Source: CAZWSX01 sp964636985 (GTDB taxonomy: Bacteria; Planctomycetota; Planctomycetia; Pirellulales; Pirellulaceae). Taken from it: 40,304 nt of DNA. Location of the stretch: contig CAZWSX010000045.1 in assembly GCA_964636985.1 (NCBI GenBank), forward strand, positions 1 through 40,304. Direction: 5' to 3'. Shown piece after piece: positions 32,396-40,304 of the stretch; positions within the stretch are counted from its first letter, which is position 1, and each line of letters opens with the position of its first letter. The position numbers and the translations under genes were made by a program. The notes below the pieces were generated by a model. It saw only the letters and a list, made by a program, of their open reading frames with translations. It had not been told where the DNA came from and made no database searches.

Positions 32396-34228
32396 CTACT
32401 TGTCCTTTTGTGTCGATTCGTCTTCTTCGACCGGCACCATTTGCGATACGCACACGGGAATGCCGGCATCGTCTTGGTGCAGAAATCCACGCGCCTCGCA
32501 GCGGCGATGGAGGCCGAAGTGTTCTAAAACCCATTGATCGAAGATGGGAAAGAGATCCTCGGTAACGAACAGGAAGGTATTCTCGTCGGTGGCGAGTTGC
32601 TTCATCACATGCTCGACGTGAAGTTTCTTCATCCGCGACTTGACGCCTGGGCCGTGGACGCCGTCCGATCCCAACCAAATGACGGGCCACGATTTGACCT
32701 TTCGCAAGTCAGCTCCCGCCGGGATCAACTCAAACGGAAACTGCGCGCCCACGACAATCACTTTTGCATCGGGAATCGCGACGACCTTTTCCATGAGCCC
32801 GAGCGCATTGGCCGAATGCCTGGCTCGTTCGCGAAGACTGGCGGCGTAGATTCGCGGCACCCGCGCGGCGAGGAATGCTTCCAGGAACATCAGCGCAACC
32901 ATGAACGTCGTGAGTGGCCGCGGTGTCGTCGATGTTCCCCAACGAAGGTCGAGCTGAAACGAAAAGGCCACCATGCCAGCCAGCAGCGCCGTTCGGACGC
33001 GTGGAGGAAGGTGAAAGGCGGAGGCCAAAAGGAGGCACAGCAGAATCATCGTCAAGGTGATGGTCACGGCCGAAAGAAAATCGCGGGGAGATCGCCGGCA
33101 CAGCAAAAGAATGCAAAGCAGCAACAAGGGGAGCGCCTGGGCCTGTGAATCGTTCACCAGGCGACGAGCCGCCTCGCGAGCCATGATCGAATACTCAGGC
33201 CGCACAGGCGGGCTGGCCGCAACGATCGCCTCGAGCCGCTCGGGCGTGTAGACGGTCTCGTCGCAAATGCACCAAATCAGGAACATGCCCAGATCGTTTC
33301 TCGACAGCCCCGCCTCGCGAAGCACTTGATCCAGCTTTTCGCCGTCCGGAACTCTGCCAAAGTCGAGAATCTGGTATCGCGCCCGCTGAAACCTCTGAAA
33401 GTCCTTGTATTCCGCGGTTTGGGGTTTATCGAGACTCGCGCCGATCTCCAGGGCGATAAACAAGAGCCCAGCCGCGACGACGGCGCCCCAATCGCCGGCG
33501 AGACGTCTCCATGGAAACTCGGTGCGCCGTCGCCACCAAATGACTAGATCGGTTAGCGTCCCCACTGCGATCGCCGGGCCGAACAGCAGGATGACCATCC
33601 GCAAGCCCTCGGTGCGAACACATCCCGCGGCAAACAAGATGCCCAGGCCGGATAGCCACCAAAGCGCGCGGCCGTTCTCGACGCGCGAGGCGAACAAACA
33701 AACCACCAGACCGGCTGCGGCAGTCTCGCCCGCCGTAACGGTGAACTGCGGCCAAACGTATGCCGGAAAGTCGAAGATGGAAGCGTAGGCCGCGCAGAAC
33801 GCCAGTCGCCACCACGAGACGCCTGACCGCAGCAAGGTCGACATCAGGCCGATCGATCCAACGAATTGAATCGCAACGCAAAGGATTCGATAACAGGGCC
33901 AGTCCGGGAACCAGTGATAAGCGAACTGGACAAATCGCCCAAACCAGGGATGGCAATGCGTGAGATGAGATGGCGTTTCCGATACGAGGATGCCGCGCAG
34001 CGCGGCATCGTTCCCAATGTCATCGTTGGTCTGATAGAAGGGGACGAAGAATAAGTGCGCCGCGAGAAGCGGCAGCCCGGCGATGAACAGCACCAAGAGT
34101 AGCCGGACGGACCAGTGCGGCTGCCATTCGTCCGCCGCTGGCTTAGCGTCGGGGGGCGTTACGTCTGGTCTCTCATCTAGTTCGTCCTGCGGTCGTTGAT
34201 GGACGGACAGGCGTCGTCGGTTTTTCAT
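32396..34228 (-). CDS. Large polytopic membrane protein, possible glycosyltransferase-like
   Basis: 610 residues. A charged N-terminal tail of about 40 residues (MKNRRRLSVHQRPQDEL) precedes ten or more hydrophobic segments up to about residue 440, then a soluble C-terminal domain of about 150 residues (AKVIVVGAQFPFELIPAG, VEHVMKQLATDENTFLFV). The first outer loop holds TNDDIGNDAALRG; an Asp-Asp pair at this place is typical of GT-C membrane glycosyltransferases, which suggests but does not prove that role. It could add sugars to lipids or surface polymers. The stop is 85 bases from the isomerase/epimerase gene on the same strand. Confidence 0.65.
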   Translation of the reverse strand: MKNRRRLSVHQRPQDELDERPDVTPPDAKPAADEWQPHWSVRLLLVLFIAGLPLLAAHLFFVPFYQTNDDIGNDAALRGILVSETPSHLTHCHPWFGRFVQFAYHWFPDWPCYRILCVAIQFVGSIGLMSTLLRSGVSWWRLAFCAAYASIFDFPAYVWPQFTVTAGETAAAGLVVCLFASRVENGRALWWLSGLGILFAAGCVRTEGLRMVILLFGPAIAVGTLTDLVIWWRRRTEFPWRRLAGDWGAVVAAGLLFIALEIGASLDKPQTAEYKDFQRFQRARYQILDFGRVPDGEKLDQVLREAGLSRNDLGMFLIWCICDETVYTPERLEAIVAASPPVRPEYSIMAREAARRLVNDSQAQALPLLLLCILLLCRRSPRDFLSAVTITLTMILLCLLLASAFHLPPRVRTALLAGMVAFSFQLDLRWGTSTTPRPLTTFMVALMFLEAFLAARVPRIYAASLRERARHSANALGLMEKVVAIPDAKVIVVGAQFPFELIPAGADLRKVKSWPVIWLGSDGVHGPGVKSRMKKLHVEHVMKQLATDENTFLFVTEDLFPIFDQWVLEHFGLHRRCEARGFLHQDDAGIPVCVSQMVPVEEDESTQKDK

Positions 34229-34348
34229 GCAAACAACGGGGTCCCGAACTCAATCAACCCACAGGAGCCAAAGGGCACCAATCGCCAAACTCAATATTGT
34301 GGTGCCGATCTGTGAAGATTGTGTGGGCAAAGTGGGCCGTAAGGTTGC

Positions 34349-35410
34349 TTATTTCTCACCGCACTCGTGCAATGCCATCACTGCGAAAGCCGTCCCCGCG
34401 TGGCTGATGAAGTGCTTGCTGTCTTTAAACGCCGAGCGGGTGTACCAGCGGCCGCTTTCGCGCTGATTCTCCTTGAGCCACGCCACGCCTTTCACCAGTT
34501 GTGGGTCGTCGGCAGCGACCCCCGCCTTGCGAAGTACGTACACGACGAAGCCGGTGCCGTAGCCATCACTTGTTTCGACGTCTTGGGGCTTGTCATCGCC
34601 GCGCTTCCAATCGCCAAGCGAGGCAAAGGCCCAGCCCCCATCAGGACGCTGCAAGCCGCGGAGCTTTTCGATCGTCTCCTTCTTGGTCTCTTCGGTGAGG
34701 AAGACCGGGTTGTACGAGTTCGCCCATAGGAGCATCGCTTCGTGATGCAGCATGGCTGGCGGGTTTGCGGCGAACCATTTTTTGAGTTTCTCGATGCCTG
34801 CCGCCGCGGCCGGTCCATTGGCGTATTCACCCGGCGCGACGCCAGTGGCGATCGCCATCATGGTGGCCCCGTAGTGGTCGTCGCTTTCCATGGGCGGCCA
34901 TTCGCACTTCAGCCAACTGATGCCCCCGTCTTCGCGCTGGACGGTCCACATCTTGTCGAGTGCCGTGCGTGTTGTGTCGGCGAGCTTGCCGCCCGAGAGC
35001 CGGTCGTGTGTCGCCAGCGCGGCTGCGACTGCCACGACCTCGGCATCCCATCGCGGTCCTTTCTCGGGCCAGCGGGTGGTCACGATCTCTTCGCACTGCT
35101 TGCGGACTTCAGGAAGTGCTGGTGCATCGCTCGAAACGAGTGGTCGGGAATACAGGTACGCCAAGTTGGTGTGGCAAGTGAAGCACTGCCGCTGCTTGTG
35201 CCAGGTGAGGGCCGCCGAGTCCAAAAAATTCGCCGCCGATGCCAGCGAGTACTTTCCCTTGGCTTCGCCATGTTCATTGGGACCAGGATCTTGAACGTTA
35301 TCGGACGTCACTGGGCCGACGATCGGATCGGCTGCGCGAAGCGCCGTCAGCGATGTCGCGAACATGGAAACAACTAGCGCAACAGCACTCGACCTAACGC
35401 GAGCATGCAT
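34349..35410 (-). CDS. Secreted CxxCH protein with squalene-cyclase-like toroid repeats
   Basis: 353 residues; AAGGA lies eight bases before the ATG at 35410, and residues 1-27 form a signal peptide ending LRAA. A c-type haem motif CFTCH (C76, C79, H80) is followed by an alpha/alpha-toroid region with repeats of the prenyltransferase/squalene-cyclase type: QREDGGISW, QRPDGGWAF and NQRESGRWY, each with the Q-x-x-D/S-G-x-W core. The catalytic DXDD of squalene-hopene cyclase was not seen, so a cyclase reaction is unlikely. Such haem-site plus toroid proteins are common in planctomycetes and usually stay unnamed. It is presumably exported, with haem attached outside the membrane; the substrate is unknown. 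Confidence 0.75.
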   Translation of the reverse strand: MHARVRSSAVALVVSMFATSLTALRAADPIVGPVTSDNVQDPGPNEHGEAKGKYSLASAANFLDSAALTWHKQRQCFTCHTNLAYLYSRPLVSSDAPALPEVRKQCEEIVTTRWPEKGPRWDAEVVAVAAALATHDRLSGGKLADTTRTALDKMWTVQREDGGISWLKCEWPPMESDDHYGATMMAIATGVAPGEYANGPAAAAGIEKLKKWFAANPPAMLHHEAMLLWANSYNPVFLTEETKKETIEKLRGLQRPDGGWAFASLGDWKRGDDKPQDVETSDGYGTGFVVYVLRKAGVAADDPQLVKGVAWLKENQRESGRWYTRSAFKDSKHFISHAGTAFAVMALHECGEK

Positions 35411-35517
35411 AGAACAGGTCCTTCAAGAGCAGACCAAAGGTGGGATGGTGGCGGGAACCGGGATTATTACCCAAACGGTTCTAAGAAGCTACTTCCGCTG
35501 CAAAAACTTGGGGGCAG

Positions 35518-36603
35518 CTACGCCAGCCCCGCCAACTCGCACAGATTCGCTTGCAGCACCGGATTGGGGCAGCTCCAAACCAGGAAGAACAGGGCCTCTC
35601 GCGCAAGTCTCCCAGCAGGATGGCTCGCGACAAAGCCGGCCCCCTTGGCTGCCCCCAGTGCCGCCTGGCTGGTCCGCAGTGCCAAGCTGTTTGCCCGAGC
35701 TCTGAGGTTTTCGTTGGTGCAGTGAGGCGTTCCATCGGCGGCGGCAATTAAGTCGCTACCTAAAGCAATGGCTTCTTGCTCGAAGGCATCGGCCGGAACC
35801 TCCAGTTCTGTTCGCGACTGCGCGTGGAGTCGCAGGTGATCGATGGCCGCCAAGGACGCCCCCAGTGCCAGCGCGCTCGTGGCGAGTCCACCCGGTCGCG
35901 GGCCAAGTCCTGGCTTCATCACGTTTTCCACGGGACCAGCCAGCAAGTCATCGTTCGGAACAGAGACGTCCTTGAACGAAACCGGGCCAGTGCGACTTCC
36001 GGTCAGTGCCAGAAGCGAGGCGGGATGGCCGATCGTCACACCGCTTCGATCAGCATCAACCACTGTTAGGATCTGCCGGCCGTCGGGTGTCGTTGCACCG
36101 ACAACAATGCAAGCGGCCTGTTCGCCCCCCGTTACCCAGGGGCTCTCACCATCCAGGATAAAGCCCTCGCCCGATGCTGCCGGCGTTGCCTGTAAGGCAG
36201 GCTTGGTCAGGTGCTGACGGCTCGTCGTCAAATGAGAAAAGCCCACCGTGGTGAACTCCCCAGCAAGCAAACGCGGCATCCATTTCTGGTGCGCCGCGGA
36301 CTCGGGTGCTGCGGCAATTCGGGCGACCGCAGCGAATCGTTGTGTCAGAACGAATGCCGTAACGAGCGACAAGCGGGCGATCGCGACGTAGGCGCGGTTC
36401 AGATCGGACTCGCTCCACCCTTCGCCGCCTGAATCCCACGGTACAAACCAGCGATTCACGCCCGCCTGCAGGCATTCCTGCAGGGGGGCAGCGGGCCAAA
36501 CATCCGCTTCATTGGGAGGCGCGAGCCGGCTCAAGCTGTCGGCAAGAACCTCGATTCGAGATCGATTGTCCGACGGGCCGAAAAAAATTTCCTCAAATTG
36601 CAC
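35518..36603 (-). CDS. Acyl-CoA dehydrogenase-like flavoprotein
   Basis: 361 residues, near the usual 380. Start is GTG at 36603. The family layout is visible: N-terminal helical part ending in WFVPWDSGGEGWSESDLNRA, the middle beta domain (TTVGFSHLTTSRQH, GFILDGESPWVTGGEQAACI, then ADRSGVTIGHP and FKDVSVPNDDLLAG), and the C-terminal four-helix bundle (LATSALALGASLAAIDHLRL; ALGAAKGAGFVASHPAGRLAREALFFLVW). The short hydrophobic end ANLCELAGLA fits the usual C-terminal helix. I could not place a catalytic Glu with confidence, so it may be a dehydrogenase or a related flavin monooxygenase-type enzyme. The substrate is not evident. It is followed on the same strand by the toroid protein after 107 bases. 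Confidence 0.78.
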   Translation of the reverse strand: MQFEEIFFGPSDNRSRIEVLADSLSRLAPPNEADVWPAAPLQECLQAGVNRWFVPWDSGGEGWSESDLNRAYVAIARLSLVTAFVLTQRFAAVARIAAAPESAAHQKWMPRLLAGEFTTVGFSHLTTSRQHLTKPALQATPAASGEGFILDGESPWVTGGEQAACIVVGATTPDGRQILTVVDADRSGVTIGHPASLLALTGSRTGPVSFKDVSVPNDDLLAGPVENVMKPGLGPRPGGLATSALALGASLAAIDHLRLHAQSRTELEVPADAFEQEAIALGSDLIAAADGTPHCTNENLRARANSLALRTSQAALGAAKGAGFVASHPAGRLAREALFFLVWSCPNPVLQANLCELAGLA

Positions 36604-36983
36604 GGGAGCGTCCGTAATGAAAATCGATACGACTGACAGGTCGCGAAATCGGTGGCCAGCGCCTCAGTCTATCGGGCAATGGCCGATTGCGCCCAATCGA
36701 CTTCCTTAACGAGTCGGTTAACGGCGTCACACGGACGTTGCGATCCTTGCGATCGACCGTCAGCGACTAGGCAGGTTTGGTCAAATGTAGGGGAAACGCG
36801 GTTTGTCGTTGCGACAAGCTCCAGACGCGGTTCCCTGCGTCAGCCAGATTATCCAGGTCGAGACTTGACACTTACACCGAATGCGGGGTAACACTTCCAA
36901 TGGTTAAAAACTGCGGTGCGCGGAATTCCGCCTGAATCTACGCGATTTTGACGTGCTCCTGCTGTGCGAAAGAAGGACATCGT
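36604..36983. other. Divergent intergenic region upstream of glucan phosphorylase, 380 bases
   Basis: No gene was seen. It must carry promoters in both directions. A short dyad, TTGTCG / CGACAA with a TTG loop, lies at 36803-36817, about 165 bases before the phosphorylase start, and is flanked by partly mirrored GGGAAACGCG and CGCGGTTCCC words, so the structure may extend to about 36791-36837. A regulatory or transcript-end role is possible. Confidence 0.4.
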
Positions 36984-39179
36984 ATGGCCCAGACCGAAGC
37001 GTCTTCTCCGGCCGAAACCGGGTTCGTAATGGCGGGCGAAATGTCGCCCCAAGCGCTGTACGACAAGTGCTGGGCGCTCGCTCGCAATTTGTGGTGGACG
37101 TGGCATCCGGAAGTGATTCAGCTCTTCCGCGACCTCGATCCCATTCGCTGGCGTCAATTGGATCACAATCCAGTGGCGCTGCTCCGCGAGTTTACGCCCG
37201 AGCGTTTGGCGCAGCGAGCAGCCGAAGTCGTACTCTATAGCCGCATCAGCTACGCGTATCGGCGGCTTAAGGAGTACATGTCGAACAAGAATCTATGGGC
37301 GCGCACGAACGCGGGCGTGCTCGGTTCCAAGCCGGTCGCCTACTTCTCGGCCGAGTTCGGTATTCACGAATCGATGCCGATCTACAGCGGCGGTCTCGGC
37401 GTCCTCTCGGGCGACCACATCAAAAGCGCCAGCGGCCTTGGTGTGCCAATGGTTGCCATTGGTTTGTTCTACGACCAAGGGTACTTCCGCCAATATCTGG
37501 ATACCGAGGGGTATCAGCGCGAAGAGTATCTCGATACCAAGGTCGACAACCTTCCAGTCGAACCAGCTCTCTCGCCCGATGGCAAGCCGGTCACGATTAG
37601 CGTTCAGACGCGTTCGGGCCCCATCCACGCCCGTGTTTGGGAAGCGGCCGTCGGCCGCGTACGCTTACTATTGCTCGATTGCGACGTCGATGGGAACACC
37701 CCTGAAGATCGCGATTTGACCAGCCGCCTTTACGGTGGTGACGAGCGAACGCGCATTCGCCAAGAACTCATCCTGGGCGTTGGCGGCGTGAAGGCGCTGC
37801 GCGAACTTGGCATCTCGCCCGGCGTGTACCACCTCAACGAAGGCCACAGCGGATTTGGTCCGCTGGAAGTTGTCCGCGAGCGGATGCACCACGATGGCAA
37901 GACGTTCAACGATGCCCTGCGCGAAGTGGCTACGCAAACCGTTTTCACCACGCACACGCCTGTGCCGGCCGGTCATGACCGCTTTAACGGCGACCTCATT
38001 GAGGAGCATCTTGGCCCGCTCCGCGATCAGTTGGGCATCAGCTACGACCAATTGATGGGGCTAGGCCGCGTCGAACCGCAAAACGACGGCGAACAGTTCA
38101 CCATGACGGTGCTTGGTCTCAAACTGTCGCGCCGCGCGAACGCAGTCAGCAATCTGCACGGGCACATTTCCCGCAGAATGTGGGCGAATTTGTGGCCGTG
38201 GCGCGTCGAGGAAGAAATTCCGATCGGCCACATCACCAACGGTGTTCACATCCCGTCGTGGCTCGCCTTTAACATGCTCCAGCTTTACGACCGCCATTTC
38301 CCGGCCGGTTGGATCTATCGCATGGGTGAGCCCGAAGTGTGGCAGATGATTCACAACGTCGACCCGGGCGAACTTTGGGAAACCCACAACGCGCTCAAGA
38401 ATCAGTTACTCGCGTTCGTCCGCCGCCGCGTTAGCCGCCAGATGCGTCGTCGCGGCGAAAGCGATGAAGCGGTCGAGAACGCCCGCAACCTTCTGGACCC
38501 CAGTGTCCTGACAATCGGCTTCGGTCGGCGCTTTGCGACGTACAAGCGGGCCACGCTGCTCCTCACCGAGCCCGACCGTTTGGCCGCGATGTGCAACGAC
38601 AAGGAACGTCCCGTTCAGTTCGTCTTCTCGGGTAAGGCACATCCCAAAGACGAGCCAGGCAAGCGGTTCATCCAGCAAGTGGCCAATTTGCGGCACGATC
38701 CGCGGTTCGCCGGCAAGATCGTCTTTATCGAAGACTACGACATCAATGTTTGCCGCCACATGATCCAAGGCGTGGATGTGTGGCTGAACAACCCGCGACG
38801 TCCTCTTGAGGCGTCGGGGACCAGCGGTCAAAAGACCGTCCTCAACGGCGGCTTGAATCTCTCGATTCTCGACGGCTGGTGGGCGGAAGCGTACGACGGC
38901 ACCAACGGCTTCGCGATCGGCGAGGGCTACAGCCACGTCGATGACGTCGTGACGGATGCTCGCGACGCCAAGTCGCTGTTCAAGGTGCTCGAGACGCAAG
39001 TCGTCCCGATGTACTACGATCGCGACGTCGACGGTTTGCCGCGGCATTGGATCAAGCGGATGATGAACTCGATCAGCAGCCTGGCGTGGCGATTCAGCTC
39101 GCACCGTATGGTCATGGACTACGCCCGAGCGTGCTACGTTCCTGCCGCAGGCGGCGTCAGCTGTCACATGCCGCAGTAG
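36984..39179 (+). CDS. glgP: Alpha-glucan phosphorylase (GT35)
   Basis: Releases glucose 1-phosphate from glycogen or maltodextrin using phosphate and pyridoxal phosphate. 731 residues. ATG 36984 has AAGGA six bases upstream. The N-terminus carries the DUF3417 region of the short bacterial phosphorylase type (LARNLWWTWHPEVIQLFRDL), then AYFSAEFGIHESMPIYSGGLG, the nucleotide-sugar-like entry motif. HLNEGHSGF and TTHTPVPAGHDRF follow. The cofactor site is EASGTSGQK, with K617 as the probable PLP lysine, followed by LNGGLNLSILDGWWAEAYD. The form is the compact alpha-glucan phosphorylase type rather than the 800-residue muscle type. Role: mobilising stored glucan in the cytoplasm. Confidence 0.95.
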   Translation: MAQTEASSPAETGFVMAGEMSPQALYDKCWALARNLWWTWHPEVIQLFRDLDPIRWRQLDHNPVALLREFTPERLAQRAAEVVLYSRISYAYRRLKEYMSNKNLWARTNAGVLGSKPVAYFSAEFGIHESMPIYSGGLGVLSGDHIKSASGLGVPMVAIGLFYDQGYFRQYLDTEGYQREEYLDTKVDNLPVEPALSPDGKPVTISVQTRSGPIHARVWEAAVGRVRLLLLDCDVDGNTPEDRDLTSRLYGGDERTRIRQELILGVGGVKALRELGISPGVYHLNEGHSGFGPLEVVRERMHHDGKTFNDALREVATQTVFTTHTPVPAGHDRFNGDLIEEHLGPLRDQLGISYDQLMGLGRVEPQNDGEQFTMTVLGLKLSRRANAVSNLHGHISRRMWANLWPWRVEEEIPIGHITNGVHIPSWLAFNMLQLYDRHFPAGWIYRMGEPEVWQMIHNVDPGELWETHNALKNQLLAFVRRRVSRQMRRRGESDEAVENARNLLDPSVLTIGFGRRFATYKRATLLLTEPDRLAAMCNDKERPVQFVFSGKAHPKDEPGKRFIQQVANLRHDPRFAGKIVFIEDYDINVCRHMIQGVDVWLNNPRRPLEASGTSGQKTVLNGGLNLSILDGWWAEAYDGTNGFAIGEGYSHVDDVVTDARDAKSLFKVLETQVVPMYYDRDVDGLPRHWIKRMMNSISSLAWRFSSHRMVMDYARACYVPAAGGVSCHMPQ

Positions 39180-39194
39180 GCGGGCCTGCCGCTG

Positions 39195-39863
39195 TTAATG
39201 CACCTTGATCGAATTCTTGATCAAGGCTGCGGGGCTGGTGGGTGCGGGATTGGCGCTCGCGGAACTCGGATTCCGCGAGTCGATGGCGTCGAGAAATTCT
39301 TCCGACGCGCCCCCGAGCCAAATCCGCCGTCCCAGCACGCGCACCACCCGGAACGGCCCGTGTAGGACGCCCGCCAGGTTGAAGCCGGAAATGAGAAAGG
39401 CGCCGATCGATCCCAGCACCAAAATCGTAAGGATCGTGTCGTTAAAGCTGCGCTGGTTCTGCGACCAGGAGCCTCGGTCGAAAGCAAACGCCGCGATGCA
39501 AACGATGACAAACGAAACGAGAATGCTCGCCCCGGCCAGCAAGCAAATCCACTGGGCGAATCGCTCTCGTCCCACCTGTTTGAGGGCAAGCTTTTCGTCG
39601 AGCCAGTACTCGACCGGCACAAACCGCATCGAAAACCGAAACTGGCGAGCCATTACGGCTCTGGTCGAAGCATCCACATAAGCGGTGTGCTTGAGGATAT
39701 TCGTGGCTGCCCCCGTCAGGACGCAGCGAGCCGGCAGCACCGCGCGATCCTCCGGCACCAGCACGACCACGCTGTTCCCGTCGCGATCGACCTCGGCCAA
39801 TTCGGCAACTCCCTTGGGGTCGAACGATTCTCCCATGGGCGGTTCGTAAGGATTAACCGACAT
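39195..39863 (-). CDS. Small membrane protein with N-terminal NPYEPP motif
   Basis: 222 residues, unknown function. ATG 39863 begins MSVNPYEPPMGE; an N-P-Y-x-P-P start is frequent in planctomycete membrane proteins. The frame upstream runs over the tRNA gene and is not real. A soluble part with CVLTGAATNILKHTAYVDAS (about residue 47) suggests a domain facing the cytoplasm; two hydrophobic segments lie near 107-129 and 145-165 (LLAGASILVSFVIVCIAAFA; LTILVLGSIGAFLISGF). The tail FRVVRVLGRRIWLGGASEEFL is followed by a Ser/Ala/Pro-rich end. It converges with the phosphorylase gene, with only 15 bases between the stops. Confidence 0.7.
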   Translation of the reverse strand: MSVNPYEPPMGESFDPKGVAELAEVDRDGNSVVVLVPEDRAVLPARCVLTGAATNILKHTAYVDASTRAVMARQFRFSMRFVPVEYWLDEKLALKQVGRERFAQWICLLAGASILVSFVIVCIAAFAFDRGSWSQNQRSFNDTILTILVLGSIGAFLISGFNLAGVLHGPFRVVRVLGRRIWLGGASEEFLDAIDSRNPSSASANPAPTSPAALIKNSIKVH

Positions 39864-39959
39864 AGCGCAAAGACGAGTGAAAAATCGCAAGTGAACGGGG
39901 CGGAACAAAGTCTTCTGCCCAGGAACGAACCTTCCTTGTAGAATACCGTCTAAACCCGT

Positions 39960-40047
39960 GGGTGGGTGGCTGAGTGGTTGAAGGCACCGGTCTTGAAAAC
40001 CGGCGTACTCGTAAGGGTATCCTGGGTTCGAATCCCAGCCCACCCGC
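39960..40047 (+). tRNA. tRNA-Ser (anticodon TGA)
   Basis: 88 bases. Acceptor GGGTGGG pairs with CCCACCC; D-arm GCTGAGTGGTTGAAGGC; anticodon stem CCGGT/ACCGG with loop CTTGAAA, so the anticodon is TGA; a long variable arm (CGTACTCGTAAGGGTATC), as expected for class II tRNA; T-arm CTGGGTTCGAATCCCAG; discriminator G. CCA is not encoded. A hairpin follows at once. Confidence 0.96.
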
Positions 40048-40064
40048 TTCGCCTTCGGCGAAGA
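40048..40064 (+). other. Hairpin directly after tRNA-Ser
   Basis: CTTCGCC, TTC loop, GGCGAAG: seven perfect base pairs starting at the base after the discriminator. It has no T-run; it could help 3' processing or ending of the tRNA transcript. Confidence 0.5.
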
Positions 40065-40067
40065 GAG

Positions 40068-40120
40068 AGTAGAGCCGAGAGAGTGGTGAGTAGAACGAAT
40101 CACTCTCGCGGCTCTACTCG
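40068..40120. repeat. Long inverted repeat, 19-base arms
   Basis: Arms at 40068-40086 and 40102-40120 match at 18 of 19 positions (GAGTAGAGCCG core) around a 15-base loop. The remaining bases to the window end (40121-40304) hold no gene that I can support. Confidence 0.65.
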
Positions 40121-40304
40121 GTCTACTTTCTACTGTCGATTTTCTAAAATCGCGTCGTCGCGCCGGATTCTCTCGATTCTGCACAAACCCTTTTAGTATC
40201 GGGGCATTCGATTGATACGTGAGACTCTGTGATTCTCCGCGCCTGGATTTAGCAGCCCGTTGAAAAATCCTCTTCACATCGTAATCTACGGCCAACGGAA
40301 TCTT

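Noticed and set aside
34349..35410. Squalene-hopene cyclase
   Set aside because: The protein is about half the usual length, has a signal peptide and a CxxCH motif, and shows no DXDD catalytic motif.
39864..40295. Upstream extension of the small membrane-protein frame
   Set aside because: It would cover the tRNA-Ser gene and the inverted repeat on the other strand; MSVNPYEPP is a natural start.
40240..40304. Possible insertion-sequence end near AGCAGCCCGTTGAAAAATCC
   Set aside because: The words recall transposon ends, but no transposase or matching inverted end is visible before the window closes.

Overview
The window looks like a chromosome segment of a high-GC planctomycete, probably of the Pirellulales type (inference). 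The signs are a fused SecD-SecF translocase next to yajC, futalosine-route menaquinone genes (mqnA-mqnC), a secreted DUF1080 sugar-hydrolase protein, a secreted CxxCH plus alpha/alpha-toroid protein, a membrane protein starting with an N-P-Y-E-P-P motif, many large secreted proteins without recognisable function, and short interspersed hairpin repeats between genes.

Layout. (1) Bases 1-2210: the 3' part of glpK (glycerol kinase) and a secreted GH5-like glycosidase. (2) Bases 2211-9440: an accessory stretch. It holds a membrane protein of unknown function, a lower-GC two-gene operon encoding a DUF262 protein and a minimal Ser/Thr kinase, then an orphan phage-type terminase pair (small-subunit-like HTH protein, large subunit). 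At least five full or partial copies of one interspersed repeat lie here. (3) Bases 9493-12353: glpD, tRNA-Val(TAC) and a bestrophin-family channel. glpK and glpD, which act in sequence on glycerol, sit on either side of the accessory stretch. (4) Bases 12415-17568: mqnC and mqnA with overlapping ends, a divergent SAM methyltransferase, a small unknown protein and a DUF1080 protein. (5) Bases 17840-18903: a Fic toxin-antitoxin pair of the mobile mystery protein A/B type behind a palindromic operator candidate. (6) Bases 18967-24026: secDF, yajC and a secreted unknown, all on the minus strand. (7) Bases 24368-28097: three secreted planctomycete-type proteins, the first two sharing a domain. (8) Bases 28210-36603: membrane proteins, an esterase, a TIM-barrel isomerase/epimerase, a large membrane protein, the CxxCH/toroid protein and an acyl-CoA dehydrogenase-like protein. 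(9) Bases 36984-40304: alpha-glucan phosphorylase, a small membrane protein, tRNA-Ser(TGA) and hairpin repeats.

The best candidate for an undescribed system is the operon at 3967-6607. Its DUF262 protein keeps the NTP-binding motifs of GmrSD-type modification-dependent restriction enzymes, but its C-terminal DUF1524-like region seems to have lost the HNH histidine motif. It is followed 13 bases later by a complete, soluble, 311-residue Hanks-type kinase. Base composition, repeats and the neighbouring terminase pair suggest an acquired defence or conflict module. This is inference; no search could be run. The second most interesting signal is the repeat family, whose hairpins vary in sequence while keeping their pairing, and one copy of which supplies the 3' end of the terminase small-subunit gene.
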